DNA from: an uncultured Verrucomicrobiales bacterium
GTDB taxonomy: Bacteria; Verrucomicrobiota; Verrucomicrobiia; Verrucomicrobiales; Akkermansiaceae
Reading direction: 5' to 3'
Length of the DNA stretch: 43,434 bases
NCBI GenBank assembly: GCA_937928735.1
Contig: CALFVF010000035.1
Location: 1 to 43,434 of the forward strand
Made by a program: the position numbers and the translations under genes. The notes under the pieces were generated by a model, which saw nothing but the letters and a program-made list of their open reading frames with translations, ran no database searches and was not told where the DNA came from. This document shows, piece by piece, positions 34,104 through 43,434 of the stretch; the first letter of the stretch is position 1; each line of letters opens with the position of its first letter.

Positions 34104-35693
34104 TTAGCGTAAGCGCTCAAGTAGCCAAGGGAGGAGCTGGCTGATCTGAATGCGTTCTTGCTCCATGCTGTCTCTGTGGCGCACGGTCACGGTTCCTTCG
34201 AGTTCTTCTTTGCCTTCTTCAAGACCGCAGGTCTCGAAGTCGATAGTCACACAGAAGGGGGTGCCGATTTCGTCTTGGCGGCGGTAGCGGCGGCCGACAG
34301 CGGCAGTTTCATCATAGAAGACATTCAGATAAGGCTGGAGAAGTGCTTTGACTTCTTTGGCCTTTTCTACGAGCTCTGGTTTATTTTTGAGAAGGGGTAG
34401 AATGGCGACTTTGATCGGGGCGATACATGGCTTAAAGCGCATGACGACACGGCTGTCAGGCTTACCTCCTTCTTTGGTAAGATCTTCTTCTTCGTAGGCT
34501 TCGCAGAGTACAGCGAGAACGGAGCGGTCACAGCCTGCGGATGGTTCCACGACGTGTGGGATGAAGCGCTCTTTGGTCTGATCATCGAAGTATTCGATAC
34601 TTTTTCCAGAGTGCTCCTGGTGCTTGCTGAGATCATAGTCTCCTCGGTAGGCGACACCTTCGAGTTCTTGGATGCCAAAGGGGAATTCATACTCGATGTC
34701 GTAGGTCTTTGAGGAGTAGTGGGCACGTTCCCCATCAGGGACATCAAGGATATGTAACTTCTCACGTGGGATGCCAATGTCTTCGTAGAAGCTGAGGCGC
34801 TTCTCTAACCATTCTTCGGTGAGGCGTAGACCGTCATCTGGGTGGCAGAAGTATTCGATCTCCATTTGCTCAAATTCACGAGAGCGGAAGGTGAAATTAC
34901 GCGGGTTAATTTCATTGCGAAAGGCTTTACCAATCTGGGCGATTCCAAAGGGGAGCTTCAGACGGCTGGAGTCCAGGACGTTCTTAAACTGGACAAAAAT
35001 AGTCTGGGCGGTCTCTGGGCGCAAGAAAGCGACAGCATTCGGGTCATTGAGATCAGAGGAGGCGCCCATTTTTGTCTGAAACATGAGGTTAAACTCACGA
35101 GGTTCAGTGAGTAATGACCCATTCTCAGGGTTGTACTGGGTGCTGTCAGTTTCTTCAGTGGTTGTTTCACCGAGTAGGGCTAATTTCTTGGGGGAAACTT
35201 GGCCATCTGTGAGGAACTGGGCGTAGTAGCTCTTGGCGACTTTGCGTGCTTTGTTCGCGTCTTCATTCGGATCTGTGAGGAGTACGCTAAAGGGGCGCTC
35301 TACCTTCCAGTCAGTTTCCTCATGGGAGGCTCCTGTGAAGTGGTAGGCAGTACCTGATTGTGGCTCGATCTGGTCTGCACGTAAGCGTGCCTTTGAGAGC
35401 AAGCAGTCACACATGGGATCAGAGAATCCACCGACATGACCAGAGGCTGTTAGAACATCTTTATGAGTGAGGATGGAGCCATCGAGGCCGACGACATCGT
35501 CTCTATCTTGGACATTCTTGCGCCACCAGTAATCTTTGAGATTGCGCTTGAGCTCAGAGCCCAGTGGGCCGTAGTCCCAGCAGCCATTGAGTCCCCCGTA
35601 TAATTCCGCAGACTGGAAGATGAATCCTTTCTTCTTACAGAGAGAGACGATTTTTTCCATTCGTTGTGGGTCTGTGCTATTTCTATCGGCCAT
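34104..35693 (-). CDS. glyS: Glycyl-tRNA synthetase, alpha2 type
   Basis: This 529-aa class II synthetase charges tRNA-Gly. It is the homodimeric single-chain form rather than the split alpha/beta enzyme. Visible are GFIFQSAELYGGLNGCWDYG, PLGSELKRNLKDYWW, then motif 2 FGIAQIGKAFRNEINPRNF with FTFRSREFEQMEIEYFC, and motif 3 HVVEPSAGCDRSVLAVLCEA. The C-terminal anticodon-binding domain (VAILPLLKNKPELVEKAKEV ... YRRQDEIGTPFCVTIDFET) is complete. A strong terminator follows. The symbol glyQS is also used for this form. Confidence 0.96.
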   Translation of the reverse strand: MADRNSTDPQRMEKIVSLCKKKGFIFQSAELYGGLNGCWDYGPLGSELKRNLKDYWWRKNVQDRDDVVGLDGSILTHKDVLTASGHVGGFSDPMCDCLLSKARLRADQIEPQSGTAYHFTGASHEETDWKVERPFSVLLTDPNEDANKARKVAKSYYAQFLTDGQVSPKKLALLGETTTEETDSTQYNPENGSLLTEPREFNLMFQTKMGASSDLNDPNAVAFLRPETAQTIFVQFKNVLDSSRLKLPFGIAQIGKAFRNEINPRNFTFRSREFEQMEIEYFCHPDDGLRLTEEWLEKRLSFYEDIGIPREKLHILDVPDGERAHYSSKTYDIEYEFPFGIQELEGVAYRGDYDLSKHQEHSGKSIEYFDDQTKERFIPHVVEPSAGCDRSVLAVLCEAYEEEDLTKEGGKPDSRVVMRFKPCIAPIKVAILPLLKNKPELVEKAKEVKALLQPYLNVFYDETAAVGRRYRRQDEIGTPFCVTIDFETCGLEEGKEELEGTVTVRHRDSMEQERIQISQLLPWLLERLR

Positions 35694-35850
35694 GATTTTG
35701 AGGTGTTCTGTGTATCAATTTTCAACTCTGCTGTGAGCTTAGCGAGATGTCTATGAGATCACGGGGAGTCAAGCAAGCTAGCACTCGAGGAGCAAGTGAT
35801 TATTGCTGATTTCGCAGGAAGCCAGACCAGGCTGAGTGGGGAAATTTGAT

Positions 35851-38067
35851 TTAGAAAAATCCTATGGCATCCATATCAAAGACGATGTGCACGTCCTCAG
35901 GTGGTGGGGTCTGGCTGAGAACTGCGCGGACGTGATTGGAGAGGCTGCGTGCTGAGCTCGCACGTAGCATAAGCTGGAAGCGGTACTGATCGTGCGCTCG
36001 GGTGAGTGGTGAGGGCATGGGTTCTCCGAGCTGTATCTGCGCGGGAAGGTCTTTTTGTAGGCGCTGATGGAGATTCTCTAGGGTAAACTGCGCGCGGCGC
36101 TCGTGGGTGGAGCGCGTTCCTAGTAGCGCGCAGTGGCCGTAGGGTGGGTAGGTGAATTGCTGGCGAAACTCTAGCTCTTGTTGGGCAAAGCCCTCGAAAT
36201 CATGGTGGCGAGAGAACTGCACGGAGGGAGAGTGTGGGGTGAAGGTCTGGATAATGACTTCCCCCTCTAACTCACCGCGCCCTGCGCGCCCTGCGACCTG
36301 AGTGAGTAGCTGGAAGGTGCGCTCACCAGCGCGGAAGTCTGGCACGTGGAGGCCGAGATCGGCATTGAGAACGCCCACGAGAGTGACATTGGGAAAGTGG
36401 AGTCCCTTAGCGATCATTTGGGTACCGATAATAATATCGATTTTTTTAGCCTTAAATTTCCCGAGGGTGTCACGCAGGGCGTGTTTGCGCCGCATGGTAT
36501 CAGCATCAATTCTTGCCATTCTCGCACTGGGAAAGACCTTTTTGAGGACTTCTTCGACCTTCTGGGTGCCATAGCCCTGTAGTGCTATAGCGGGGTCACG
36601 GCACTCGGGGCACTTTTTAGGGACAATAGACTGGTAGCCACACATGTGGCAGATCAGGCGCTCCTCACTGCGGTGATAGGTGAGGGGAATCGCACAGTGT
36701 GTGCACTCACAGACATGCCCACAGTCATGGCATTGCAGTGAGCGTGCGAAGCCACGGCGATTGAGAAAAAGTATCACCTGCTCACCATTGGTGAGTTTCT
36801 TCTCCATGGAAACGCGCAGTTTATCAGAGAGAATGGCGATGCGGCCCTTTTGTTTCTGCGACTCGAGTTTCATGTCGATGACTCGCATAATGGGCATAGC
36901 CTGATGATCGGCGCGTAGCTTTAGCGGGATAAGTAGGTACTTGCCCGCAGAGGCATTCTGATAAGACTCTAGAGAAGGAGTGGCTGAGCCGAGTACTATA
37001 GCGCACTGCTCCATACTGGCGCGTAGTACAGCAATATCTCGGCCGTGATAGCGTGGTGAGGTTTCTTGCTTGTAGGTGTTTTCATGTTCTTCATCCACGA
37101 TGATGATACCTAGATTCATGACAGGGGCAAAGATGGCCGAGCGTGCCCCAATGACGATGCGAGCCTTCCCTGAGCGAATGCGGTGCCATTCATCAAAGCG
37201 CTCACCCTGTGAGAGGTGGGAGTGGAGAACGGCCACCTCATCCTGCACACTTGCGAAGCGCGACTTAAAGCGCTGCACAGTCTGTGGTGTCAGGGAAATT
37301 TCAGGAATAAGAATGATCGCTCCCTGTTGGTGGTCGAGCGCGTACTGCACGGCCTGGAGATAGACCTCTGTCTTCCCAGAGCCTGTGACTCCATGCAGAA
37401 GAATAGGCTTAGGCTTCGCGGACTCCATTTGCTCAATCACTGCTGTGAGGGCGAGGCTTTGTTCAGGATTTAGCTCGAGGGGCTTGGATTCTAGAAATTC
37501 TTCATCCTCGTCTGGGTCTCGGCGCACGGCTTGATTCTTGAGGGTGACGGTACCGTGTTTCTCGAGAGCTTTGATAGAGCCTGAGACACTACTGCCACCG
37601 AGGTCTTTGAGCGCCATGGTCTGCTCAGGGGCTGTGTGGAGGAGCTGGAGAATGGCGTGTTGTTTGGGCGCGCGCTTGGCGAGTTTAGCCAGAGCCTCCT
37701 CCTCGGGCATATTCATTAGTGACACGACTTTGCGCGTTTTCTCCGAGTGCATGTCTTGGCGCACGGATTCTGGCAGGAGCGCGCGCATCACCTGCTCCAT
37801 GGGGGCGACATAGTACGTGGCGATCCAGCGCGCGAGCTTCATCATCTGCGCGCTAATGAGGGGCTCTGGGTCTATCAGGGCGGAGACTTCTCGGAGCTGG
37901 AAGCTGCTCTGAGTGGTTGCATGAACTGCGAGTACAGTGCCTGTGGCGTCTTTCCGGCGCAGTGGTACGCGCACCCGGCAGCCCAGAGCCACGGGCATAT
38001 GAGCAGGTATCTCGTAGTCAAATACGAGCTCTGAGGGGCCATCAATGAGCACGCTAGCGGCAGGCAT
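35851..38067 (-). CDS. priA: PriA, primosomal replication-restart helicase
   Basis: This 738-aa superfamily 2 helicase reloads the replisome at repaired forks. An N-terminal 3'-DNA-binding region (about 1-100) is followed by Walker A HGVTGSGKTEVYL (226-233 for GVTGSGKT), IIVDEEHENTYKQETSPRYH, the GSATPSLES motif, and a zinc region with four CxxC pairs (CHDCGHVCECTHC, CHMCGYQ, CPECRDP). Motif VI QVAGRAGRGELEGEVIIQT is intact. Size is normal. It lies upstream of glyS on the same strand with 157 bp between, in a segment rich in recombination and repair genes. Confidence 0.97.
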   Translation of the reverse strand: MPAASVLIDGPSELVFDYEIPAHMPVALGCRVRVPLRRKDATGTVLAVHATTQSSFQLREVSALIDPEPLISAQMMKLARWIATYYVAPMEQVMRALLPESVRQDMHSEKTRKVVSLMNMPEEEALAKLAKRAPKQHAILQLLHTAPEQTMALKDLGGSSVSGSIKALEKHGTVTLKNQAVRRDPDEDEEFLESKPLELNPEQSLALTAVIEQMESAKPKPILLHGVTGSGKTEVYLQAVQYALDHQQGAIILIPEISLTPQTVQRFKSRFASVQDEVAVLHSHLSQGERFDEWHRIRSGKARIVIGARSAIFAPVMNLGIIIVDEEHENTYKQETSPRYHGRDIAVLRASMEQCAIVLGSATPSLESYQNASAGKYLLIPLKLRADHQAMPIMRVIDMKLESQKQKGRIAILSDKLRVSMEKKLTNGEQVILFLNRRGFARSLQCHDCGHVCECTHCAIPLTYHRSEERLICHMCGYQSIVPKKCPECRDPAIALQGYGTQKVEEVLKKVFPSARMARIDADTMRRKHALRDTLGKFKAKKIDIIIGTQMIAKGLHFPNVTLVGVLNADLGLHVPDFRAGERTFQLLTQVAGRAGRGELEGEVIIQTFTPHSPSVQFSRHHDFEGFAQQELEFRQQFTYPPYGHCALLGTRSTHERRAQFTLENLHQRLQKDLPAQIQLGEPMPSPLTRAHDQYRFQLMLRASSARSLSNHVRAVLSQTPPPEDVHIVFDMDAIGFF

Positions 38068-38156
38068 AGCGTGAGTCTGCTAGTGCACGCTCAACAATCA
38101 AGTGTGAAAATCTAGAGAAGCAAGAAGCACAGCTCTTTCTGTCGCCCAGAGCGTTA

Positions 38157-39470
38157 TTAGCTCTCAAAGAGTTCTTCAATTACCCCTGTAGAGTCCCCGA
38201 AGGAGTCGACGTGGATGCCGCTGCCTTTGAGCTGAGAATACCAGAGGTTACAAAGAGGAGTCTTCTCATCATTCATCACCAGTGAGCGTCCTTGCTTGAA
38301 GCCAGCGCCGCCACCAGCGACGATGGTGGGACAGTTCCTGAGAGTGTGCACGGAGAAGATATTTGTACCCATCGTGAGCGTGCTGTGGTCAAAGAGATTG
38401 GAGCCATCGGCTTCTTTTGTTGCCTTCATTTTATCAATGAATCGAGCAAGGAACTTCGCATTATGCAGGTCACGCATTTCAGAGACTGTACGCCTCTCTC
38501 CCTCTGAGTAGTGACTCATAGTGTGCGCGCTCATTGTCGCCCCTAAGCTTGATATCATAGTGTCCACGGGCATCTTATAGGTGAAGACTCGTGAGGCATC
38601 CACCTGCATAGCCGCGACCATGAGATCAACCATGATTCCCATTTCTTTGTAACCTCGCAGGCTCTTGTTAGGTTCTTTAATCGCAGGGTTAGGTTTCTTC
38701 TTAGGGACTTCTAACCATGCTTCTTCCTTCGCGAGGCGGATTTCGATTTCCCTAACAGACTGGAGGTATTCGTCTAGTTTCTCATTATCTGAGGTACTGA
38801 TTTTACGCTGCATGGACTTGGCATTTTCCATGACTGTATCCAGCACACTTCGCTGTTCATTGAGCATAGCTTGGCGCTCTTCCAGAGAGGTGTTACTCTC
38901 AGAGAAGAGTCTGTGAAAAGCGGAGACAGGAGTATTTAGCCCCGCAATGGGCTTGCCGAGGCGATTCCAGGCGAGGGAGAGTCCGGGGCCGTGGCCGTCG
39001 CTATTTGAGTTGGCGCCACCCGTGGCACCCAGCTGGATAGAGGAGAACCGTGTTTCTTTGCCGAGAGCCTCGGCGGCGACTTGGTCGACAGAAACACTAT
39101 TGTGAAAGCTCTGACCAGGAATTGCGTAGCGATTCGCACCAGTGAGCCAGAAGGTACTACCACTGTGACCGTCCGCTGAGTCCTTGTGCATCAGGTTTTG
39201 AATGAAAGTCAGATCCTCTCGGTGCTTTTCGAGGGGATTGAGAATGGCGGGAAACTCGTAGTCAGAGCCAGTCTGATCACGCTCTGGAAACCACTTATCC
39301 GCTGTCACACCAAAGCCCATACCCATGTAGAGGAGGCGCTTGGGAGGTGCAGCGAGTTTGGGAGCAGCCGCAAAGGCTCTGTGGCCGAAGGACTCGAGAA
39401 AAGGTAGAGCAATAGTGGCGGTACTGCTTTTTAGGAAGGCTCTGCGTGTGCGCTGGAATGGAGAGTGCAT
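38157..39470 (-). CDS. DUF1552 family protein, Tat-exported
   Basis: This is a 437-aa protein from ATG 39470. The N-terminus QRTRRAFLKSSTATIALPFL is a twin-arginine type signal, so it is likely exported folded. LLYMGMGFGVTADKWFPE and ADGHSGSTFWLTGA, then AHTMSHYSEGERRTVSE with the His pair, mark the DUF1552 (HXXSHH) family common in Planctomycetes and Verrucomicrobia. The frame stays open to 39557, but that would overlap the upstream gene by 46 nt and precede the Tat signal. It is paired with the DUF1592-type gene 41 bp upstream, as often seen. Biochemical role unknown. Confidence 0.85.
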   Translation of the reverse strand: MHSPFQRTRRAFLKSSTATIALPFLESFGHRAFAAAPKLAAPPKRLLYMGMGFGVTADKWFPERDQTGSDYEFPAILNPLEKHREDLTFIQNLMHKDSADGHSGSTFWLTGANRYAIPGQSFHNSVSVDQVAAEALGKETRFSSIQLGATGGANSNSDGHGPGLSLAWNRLGKPIAGLNTPVSAFHRLFSESNTSLEERQAMLNEQRSVLDTVMENAKSMQRKISTSDNEKLDEYLQSVREIEIRLAKEEAWLEVPKKKPNPAIKEPNKSLRGYKEMGIMVDLMVAAMQVDASRVFTYKMPVDTMISSLGATMSAHTMSHYSEGERRTVSEMRDLHNAKFLARFIDKMKATKEADGSNLFDHSTLTMGTNIFSVHTLRNCPTIVAGGGAGFKQGRSLVMNDEKTPLCNLWYSQLKGSGIHVDSFGDSTGVIEELFES

Positions 39471-39511
39471 AAGAGTGTATCTGGGTTTGAGATTGAGATT
39501 GGGATGAGTGT

Positions 39512-42076
39512 CTATCTGCTCTGGAAGGCCTCTGAGGCGACGAGAGCGTGAATGCACTCAGAGACTGTGTAACCGTGTGGACGGGCTTTAGTGAGAATTT
39601 CTTGGGCGAGGTCATGGTCGGTGAATCCATAAGGACGACCTAGGCCATAGGAGACGAGACCCTCTACAAGCTTGTGAGCAAAGGCATCTGAGTGACTAGC
39701 GACAATATCACGAAGCTCAAAGAAGCTACTGAAGTGAGTGCCATCGAGTAGCTCTCCCTGCGCTTTGACCGGGAAATGCTCGGCAACATCACGCGCGCCG
39801 TAGCCCCTCTTTGATCTCTTGTAGAAAGCATCCTGAACTCTCCAGGTACCAGTGGCATCGAAGTTCTCTAATCCGTAGCCGATGGGGTCAATTTTTCTGT
39901 GGCACTGGGCACACTGAGGCTCTTCTTGGTGGGCTTGCTGGAGCTGCTGAGGAGTGAGGCGCTGGCCTTCGAGACGACTGAGCTGCGGGACATTGGGCGG
40001 TGCTGGTGGGGGAGGGGTGTTGAGTAAGTGACGCAGCACCCAGACACCTCGCTCAACTGGGGAACTGCGGTCACCATCAGATCCCATAACATGAAATGCC
40101 GCAGTGCCTAGAATACCACCTCTGGGTGAATTCTCTGGTAGGGAGACTTTTCTGAAATGGCTACCTTTGACCCCCTCAATACCATAGTAGTCGGCTAGAA
40201 TGTCATTGATGATCACATAGTCTGCTTTGAGGAGTTCCTTAAGTGGTCGTTGTTCTTTAAGCTGGTGATTCATCATAGCATAGATTTCCTTGCGAGCGTT
40301 CTCACGTATCGCATTATCAAACTCTGGGTAATGCACCCCATTAAACTGGAACATATCGAGTCGGTGCATTTCTAACCACTGGTGGGAAAAGCTCTCCACG
40401 AAGCGCTGGTTCTTTTCACTACTAAGTAGGCGCTCTGTGTGCTCGCGCAAGTATTTAGGCTCAGAGAGTTGTCCATTCTCAGCGGCCGCCAGCAGGAGAT
40501 CGTCCGGCGGGCTACTAGTGAGGAAGTAGGAGAGTCTAGTGGCTAGTTCGTAGTCACTGAGGAGCTCTTTGTCACCGGTGTGATCAGAGCTCTCCTCCAC
40601 GAGGTAGAGGAACTTAGGTGAGGTGAGAATGATTGCTAGGGTATTGTTGAGCGCTATTTCGTGCTTCTGTTTTTGCGTACGGTAAGTCTCGTAGCGTGCG
40701 AGGAGCTTATTGATATAGGGTTGTTGTGCCTCTTGACCTCGGAAGGCTCTTTTTGCGAAGGCTTTGAGAATCTCCTCAACTTGCTTTTTATTTGGTGTTC
40801 TCTTGTATTCTTTAAGAAGCTGAATGAGGAAGCTTGTGGAAGTTTCAGGAAGTGGCCCCTCTAGCTCGACCCAGTCAATCCAGACACCCGGCAGGGTACC
40901 TATATTATTCTTTCGTTGATCATGAACCCAAATGTTTTTATCGGCGCGGTCTTGGTGAGAGCGCTGGTGAAGGACGAAGTTCCTGCGGCCACCGGGTTGA
41001 TAGTCTGTGGTGAATTCAACAATTTCTGGATCTTGGAAAGTTCCTTTCACCTTTTTCCACCCAAGGCGATTTGTATTGCTACCATTGGTGTGAATATACT
41101 CAATATAGTGGAAACGGCTGGGCGTTTCTGGATAGTGAGCCGCTTTTACACGAATGATATAGCGACCTGGTTCGTGGAATGGAATGCCGGGAGTGCGGAC
41201 TCTGGTGTACCCCTTTTTATTCGCGAGAATTAAGGAAACACCAGTTTTGTGCACTGGATCTTTTAAATAATGGGCGAGCTGAGGAGCGTACTCATTGTAC
41301 TGCCGGAGTAACTTGCGCGCTTGGTATGAGTCCAGAAAGCCTGCCTTAATAGCAGCCTGCTCTGTTTTCCCATTATCCATCCATTGCTGTGCTTGTGCTC
41401 TCACATCAAGCTGTTCTTGATGATACTGGGTGTATGTCTTATTCCACTCGTCTTCGGGTTCCAAGCGAATGATTCGACTTGGTCGTGAGGGGTTGCGCTT
41501 TGTCGCGAGGTTGAGCGCTCGCTTTGCGGTGGATAAGTAACTCTCAAGCTGATCACTGGAAAAATAGAGAGAACCTCCCATTGTATCAAACTCTGTTGCC
41601 GCTTGATCATCGGGGAGATTAGACACATCAGGAATGACTCCGATAAGATCTTGGAGAGTATTTTGATATTCACGGCGATTGAGCCTCCTTAGCGGGATGA
41701 CTCCACCGCTGTCTCCGAGTATACTGCGGGCAATCACGATGTTACTAGAGAGATCATCAAGGAGAGAAGCTTTGGCAGAATCGGGAATCTGTTTCTCCTT
41801 CTCGGGAGGCATTTCTCCAGAGTTGAGAACATTGAGAACCTTCTGCCAGAGCTCAGCTGTCTGAATATCATGAGCGAGATTGTAGTTGAGATCCTCAAGA
41901 TTAACCTCGGCTTCTTCAGTAAAGGCATCATGGCAGTCGAGACAATACTCCTCAATAATCTCAGCGTGCTTAGCAGGTAGAGTAGCATCTCGAGGAATAG
42001 CGTCCTGCGCTACCCCTTGTAGAGGGAAAAGCAGGGCGAAAAAGGCGAATGATGAAAAGAAAGACTGAGAGAACAT
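39512..42076 (-). CDS. Secreted cytochrome c-like DUF1587/1592/1588/1585 protein
   Basis: This is an 854-aa exported protein with an N-terminal signal (SFFSSFAFFALLFPLQGVAQ). A first heme-binding CxxCH is Cys45/Cys48/His49 (EEYCLDCHDAF), typical of the Planctomycete cytochrome c domain. It is followed by PSD-type blocks: RRLNRREYQNTLQDLIGV (DUF1587), a beta-rich insert near 300-400, TRLSYFLTSSPPDDLLL (DUF1592), and GGILGTAAFHVMGSDGDRSS (DUF1588). A second CxxCH is at 722-726 (PQCAQCHRKIDPIGYGLENF), and DUF1585 ends the protein. The family is thought to act with DUF1552 partners in envelope redox or polysaccharide-related functions, not proven. Confidence 0.88.
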   Translation of the reverse strand: MFSQSFFSSFAFFALLFPLQGVAQDAIPRDATLPAKHAEIIEEYCLDCHDAFTEEAEVNLEDLNYNLAHDIQTAELWQKVLNVLNSGEMPPEKEKQIPDSAKASLLDDLSSNIVIARSILGDSGGVIPLRRLNRREYQNTLQDLIGVIPDVSNLPDDQAATEFDTMGGSLYFSSDQLESYLSTAKRALNLATKRNPSRPSRIIRLEPEDEWNKTYTQYHQEQLDVRAQAQQWMDNGKTEQAAIKAGFLDSYQARKLLRQYNEYAPQLAHYLKDPVHKTGVSLILANKKGYTRVRTPGIPFHEPGRYIIRVKAAHYPETPSRFHYIEYIHTNGSNTNRLGWKKVKGTFQDPEIVEFTTDYQPGGRRNFVLHQRSHQDRADKNIWVHDQRKNNIGTLPGVWIDWVELEGPLPETSTSFLIQLLKEYKRTPNKKQVEEILKAFAKRAFRGQEAQQPYINKLLARYETYRTQKQKHEIALNNTLAIILTSPKFLYLVEESSDHTGDKELLSDYELATRLSYFLTSSPPDDLLLAAAENGQLSEPKYLREHTERLLSSEKNQRFVESFSHQWLEMHRLDMFQFNGVHYPEFDNAIRENARKEIYAMMNHQLKEQRPLKELLKADYVIINDILADYYGIEGVKGSHFRKVSLPENSPRGGILGTAAFHVMGSDGDRSSPVERGVWVLRHLLNTPPPPAPPNVPQLSRLEGQRLTPQQLQQAHQEEPQCAQCHRKIDPIGYGLENFDATGTWRVQDAFYKRSKRGYGARDVAEHFPVKAQGELLDGTHFSSFFELRDIVASHSDAFAHKLVEGLVSYGLGRPYGFTDHDLAQEILTKARPHGYTVSECIHALVASEAFQSR

Positions 42077-42108
42077 AGTCTGGTGAATGATGAGAAAATA
42101 GAATACTG

Positions 42109-42152
42109 TGAAATACTGTCAGCTAGCCTGAAATACGCCCAGCATGAAATAC
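42109..42152. repeat. TGAAATAC repeats upstream of the DUF1592-type gene
   Basis: Exact TGAAATAC occurs at 42109-42116, 42129-42136 and 42145-42152, starting 33 bp upstream of the minus-strand start codon. It may be a set of regulator sites or a chance echo in an A+T-rich spacer. Confidence 0.35.
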
Positions 42153-42261
42153 TAAACAAGGGTAACTACATTATTACCAGAATCTTAGCGTATTTACGCG
42201 AAATATCAATAATTTGAAGATTTTGCGCTCTCCTGAAGCGATTAATTGCATGCCATAGCAT

Positions 42262-43434
42262 TCAATCTAGAAGCGTGGATTGATAAAAACCGTCTGAACT
42301 GGCCTCTAGATCACTTTGGAGAGTGGCTTGGATGAGTGGTCTTTGGTCTGGGCGCAGCTCGTATGTGTAAGCTTCTTGGGTGTAGGGGATAGTAGGGAGA
42401 TCAGAGAGGTAGCCGGGAACGAGTTCAGCGAGGCTCTGTGGGTAGGAGCCATGCTCTCTGTGGAAGAGATTACAAGCGATGGAGAGGTTAGCAATGTCGA
42501 CGGTAGCTTGAGAGTAGATGGTGTATGTTTCGAAGCCTTTGAGTGTTTGGGCAAGACCTTCCATGTATTCTTTCGCAGCTTTACTATAGCTAGAGTCGTG
42601 GGCGAGAATTTTTTGTTTTTCGAAAACTATGGGTGTTAGAAACGAATTTTCTGTATGATTATGCGGAAGAATAGGGTCAAAGAGCCCTAAGAATATTCTC
42701 GATAATTCATAGCGACTAGAGGGAAGTGGCCCTTCTAATAGATTAAAAGTTTCTAGATCAAGAATGGAACTACTAATAGAGCGTACTTCTGTCATGAAAA
42801 CGTTATAAAGCAGAGTTGGTAGATCTATTTCATTGGTTGATTGAAGAGAGCTTTCAAATTGAGTGGCCTGTTTGTTGGTAGATAAGTAGATAAGGTATTT
42901 CGATTCTTCGAGAGCTAGTACTATATTGAGTTGTAAGGAAATCAAAGAATGGCTCTGTGTTATTAAGATTCTACGATGTTTTTGCGCTATAGAGAGATAA
43001 GCTAGACTTTGCTCAAAGCTTCCGAGTTCTATTTCAATTCTCGACAGATTAAGAAAGAGTAGATGAAGTCTGAGATGTGGCTCACCATAGTTGATAGATA
43101 TGCTTGAGAAAGCCTGTGTCTGAGTGCTCTTAGTAGTGAGAGGATTGTACTTCGAGAGGATTCCTACACTATCAGCATTATCAATAGCCTTCTGCGCGAG
43201 AGTGATTTCAGCTTGATTTTTCAGGTATTGCTCTTTGGCATGTTGGAAGAGTGCGAGGCGTTCTGTCTGCTCCGGCATTTCAAGAGACTCGACCCATGTC
43301 TTCATCGATGCGGATGCTAGAGATGTCCCTCCTTTCAGATGAGAATGAAAGTCTGGCAGCTTGTGAGGCGCATTCTCATGCATCCGCTCTCCAAGCCACG
43401 GGTCATCGAGGAGCCGTTTGCCCGTTTGTTGAGC
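42262..43434 (-). CDS. Hypothetical protein, 5' end beyond the window
   Basis: The frame is open from the right edge (codons from 43434 give AQQTGKRLLDDPWLGERM) to TAG 42262-42264, so the true start lies outside; an internal ATG at 43383 would give 373 aa. The visible part is helical and polar, with no signal peptide in view. Near the C-terminus, LFHREHGSYPQSLAELVPGY followed by LSDLPTIPYTQEAYTYEL is the kind of segment found at the ends of large Verrucomicrobia/Planctomycetes hypotheticals and of pseudopilin-like proteins. No function is assigned. The product may begin with a membrane segment to the right of the window. Confidence 0.7.
   Translation of the reverse strand, partial: AQQTGKRLLDDPWLGERMHENAPHKLPDFHSHLKGGTSLASASMKTWVESLEMPEQTERLALFQHAKEQYLKNQAEITLAQKAIDNADSVGILSKYNPLTTKSTQTQAFSSISINYGEPHLRLHLLFLNLSRIEIELGSFEQSLAYLSIAQKHRRILITQSHSLISLQLNIVLALEESKYLIYLSTNKQATQFESSLQSTNEIDLPTLLYNVFMTEVRSISSSILDLETFNLLEGPLPSSRYELSRIFLGLFDPILPHNHTENSFLTPIVFEKQKILAHDSSYSKAAKEYMEGLAQTLKGFETYTIYSQATVDIANLSIACNLFHREHGSYPQSLAELVPGYLSDLPTIPYTQEAYTYELRPDQRPLIQATLQSDLEASSDGFYQSTLLD

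Overview
The window looks like a chromosomal segment of a member of the Verrucomicrobiota, roughly half G+C. The evidence is a set of prepilin-like genes resembling the Verru_Chthon cassette, a secreted cytochrome c/DUF1592-type protein paired with a DUF1552 protein (typical of the Planctomycetes-Verrucomicrobia group), and many proteins known only as lineage-specific hypotheticals. This placement is an inference from gene content; the genus cannot be named.

Region 1 (186-7960) is an integrated mobile island of about 7.7 kb in the 3' half of an initiator tRNA-Met gene. A 99-bp direct repeat (97/99 identical) bounds it. The left copy carries an orphaned 3' half of the tRNA and the right copy belongs to the intact gene. 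Inside are a tyrosine integrase, an unknown gene, an excisionase-like protein, another unknown gene, a large primase-helicase replication protein, an iteron-rich likely origin, an orphan small-terminase-like gene on the opposite strand, a decayed stretch with an IS3-family remnant, a small membrane protein and a Cro/CI-type regulator with two palindromic operators. Integration, autonomous replication and a terminase small subunit without capsid, portal or large terminase genes is the layout of a phage satellite (a PICI-like element). This is the most interesting item in the window.

Region 2 (7986-14495) holds three prepilin-like proteins, an S4-domain RNA-binding protein, a lipoprotein, a possible structured RNA, a YlbF-family protein with a Gly/Cys tail, and a large membrane-anchored protein.

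Region 3 (14567-16700, minus strand) is nrdR, a possible ATP-cone protein, a HIT protein and a YqgE/AlgH protein. Region 4 (17039-20287, plus strand) is a cytochrome-oxidase maturation cluster: heme O synthase, two SCO-like proteins and a DUF420 membrane protein.

Region 5 (20376-24390) holds an ABC-F ATPase, RNase HII, a rhomboid protease, TrmO and a 59-aa lipoprotein. Region 6 (24485-38067, minus strand) is genome maintenance and translation: recC-recB-recD preceded by an HTH-MBL fusion, glycyl-tRNA synthetase with a clear terminator, and priA. Region 7 (38157-43434, minus strand) has the DUF1552/DUF1592 pair and a partial unknown protein that runs off the right edge.
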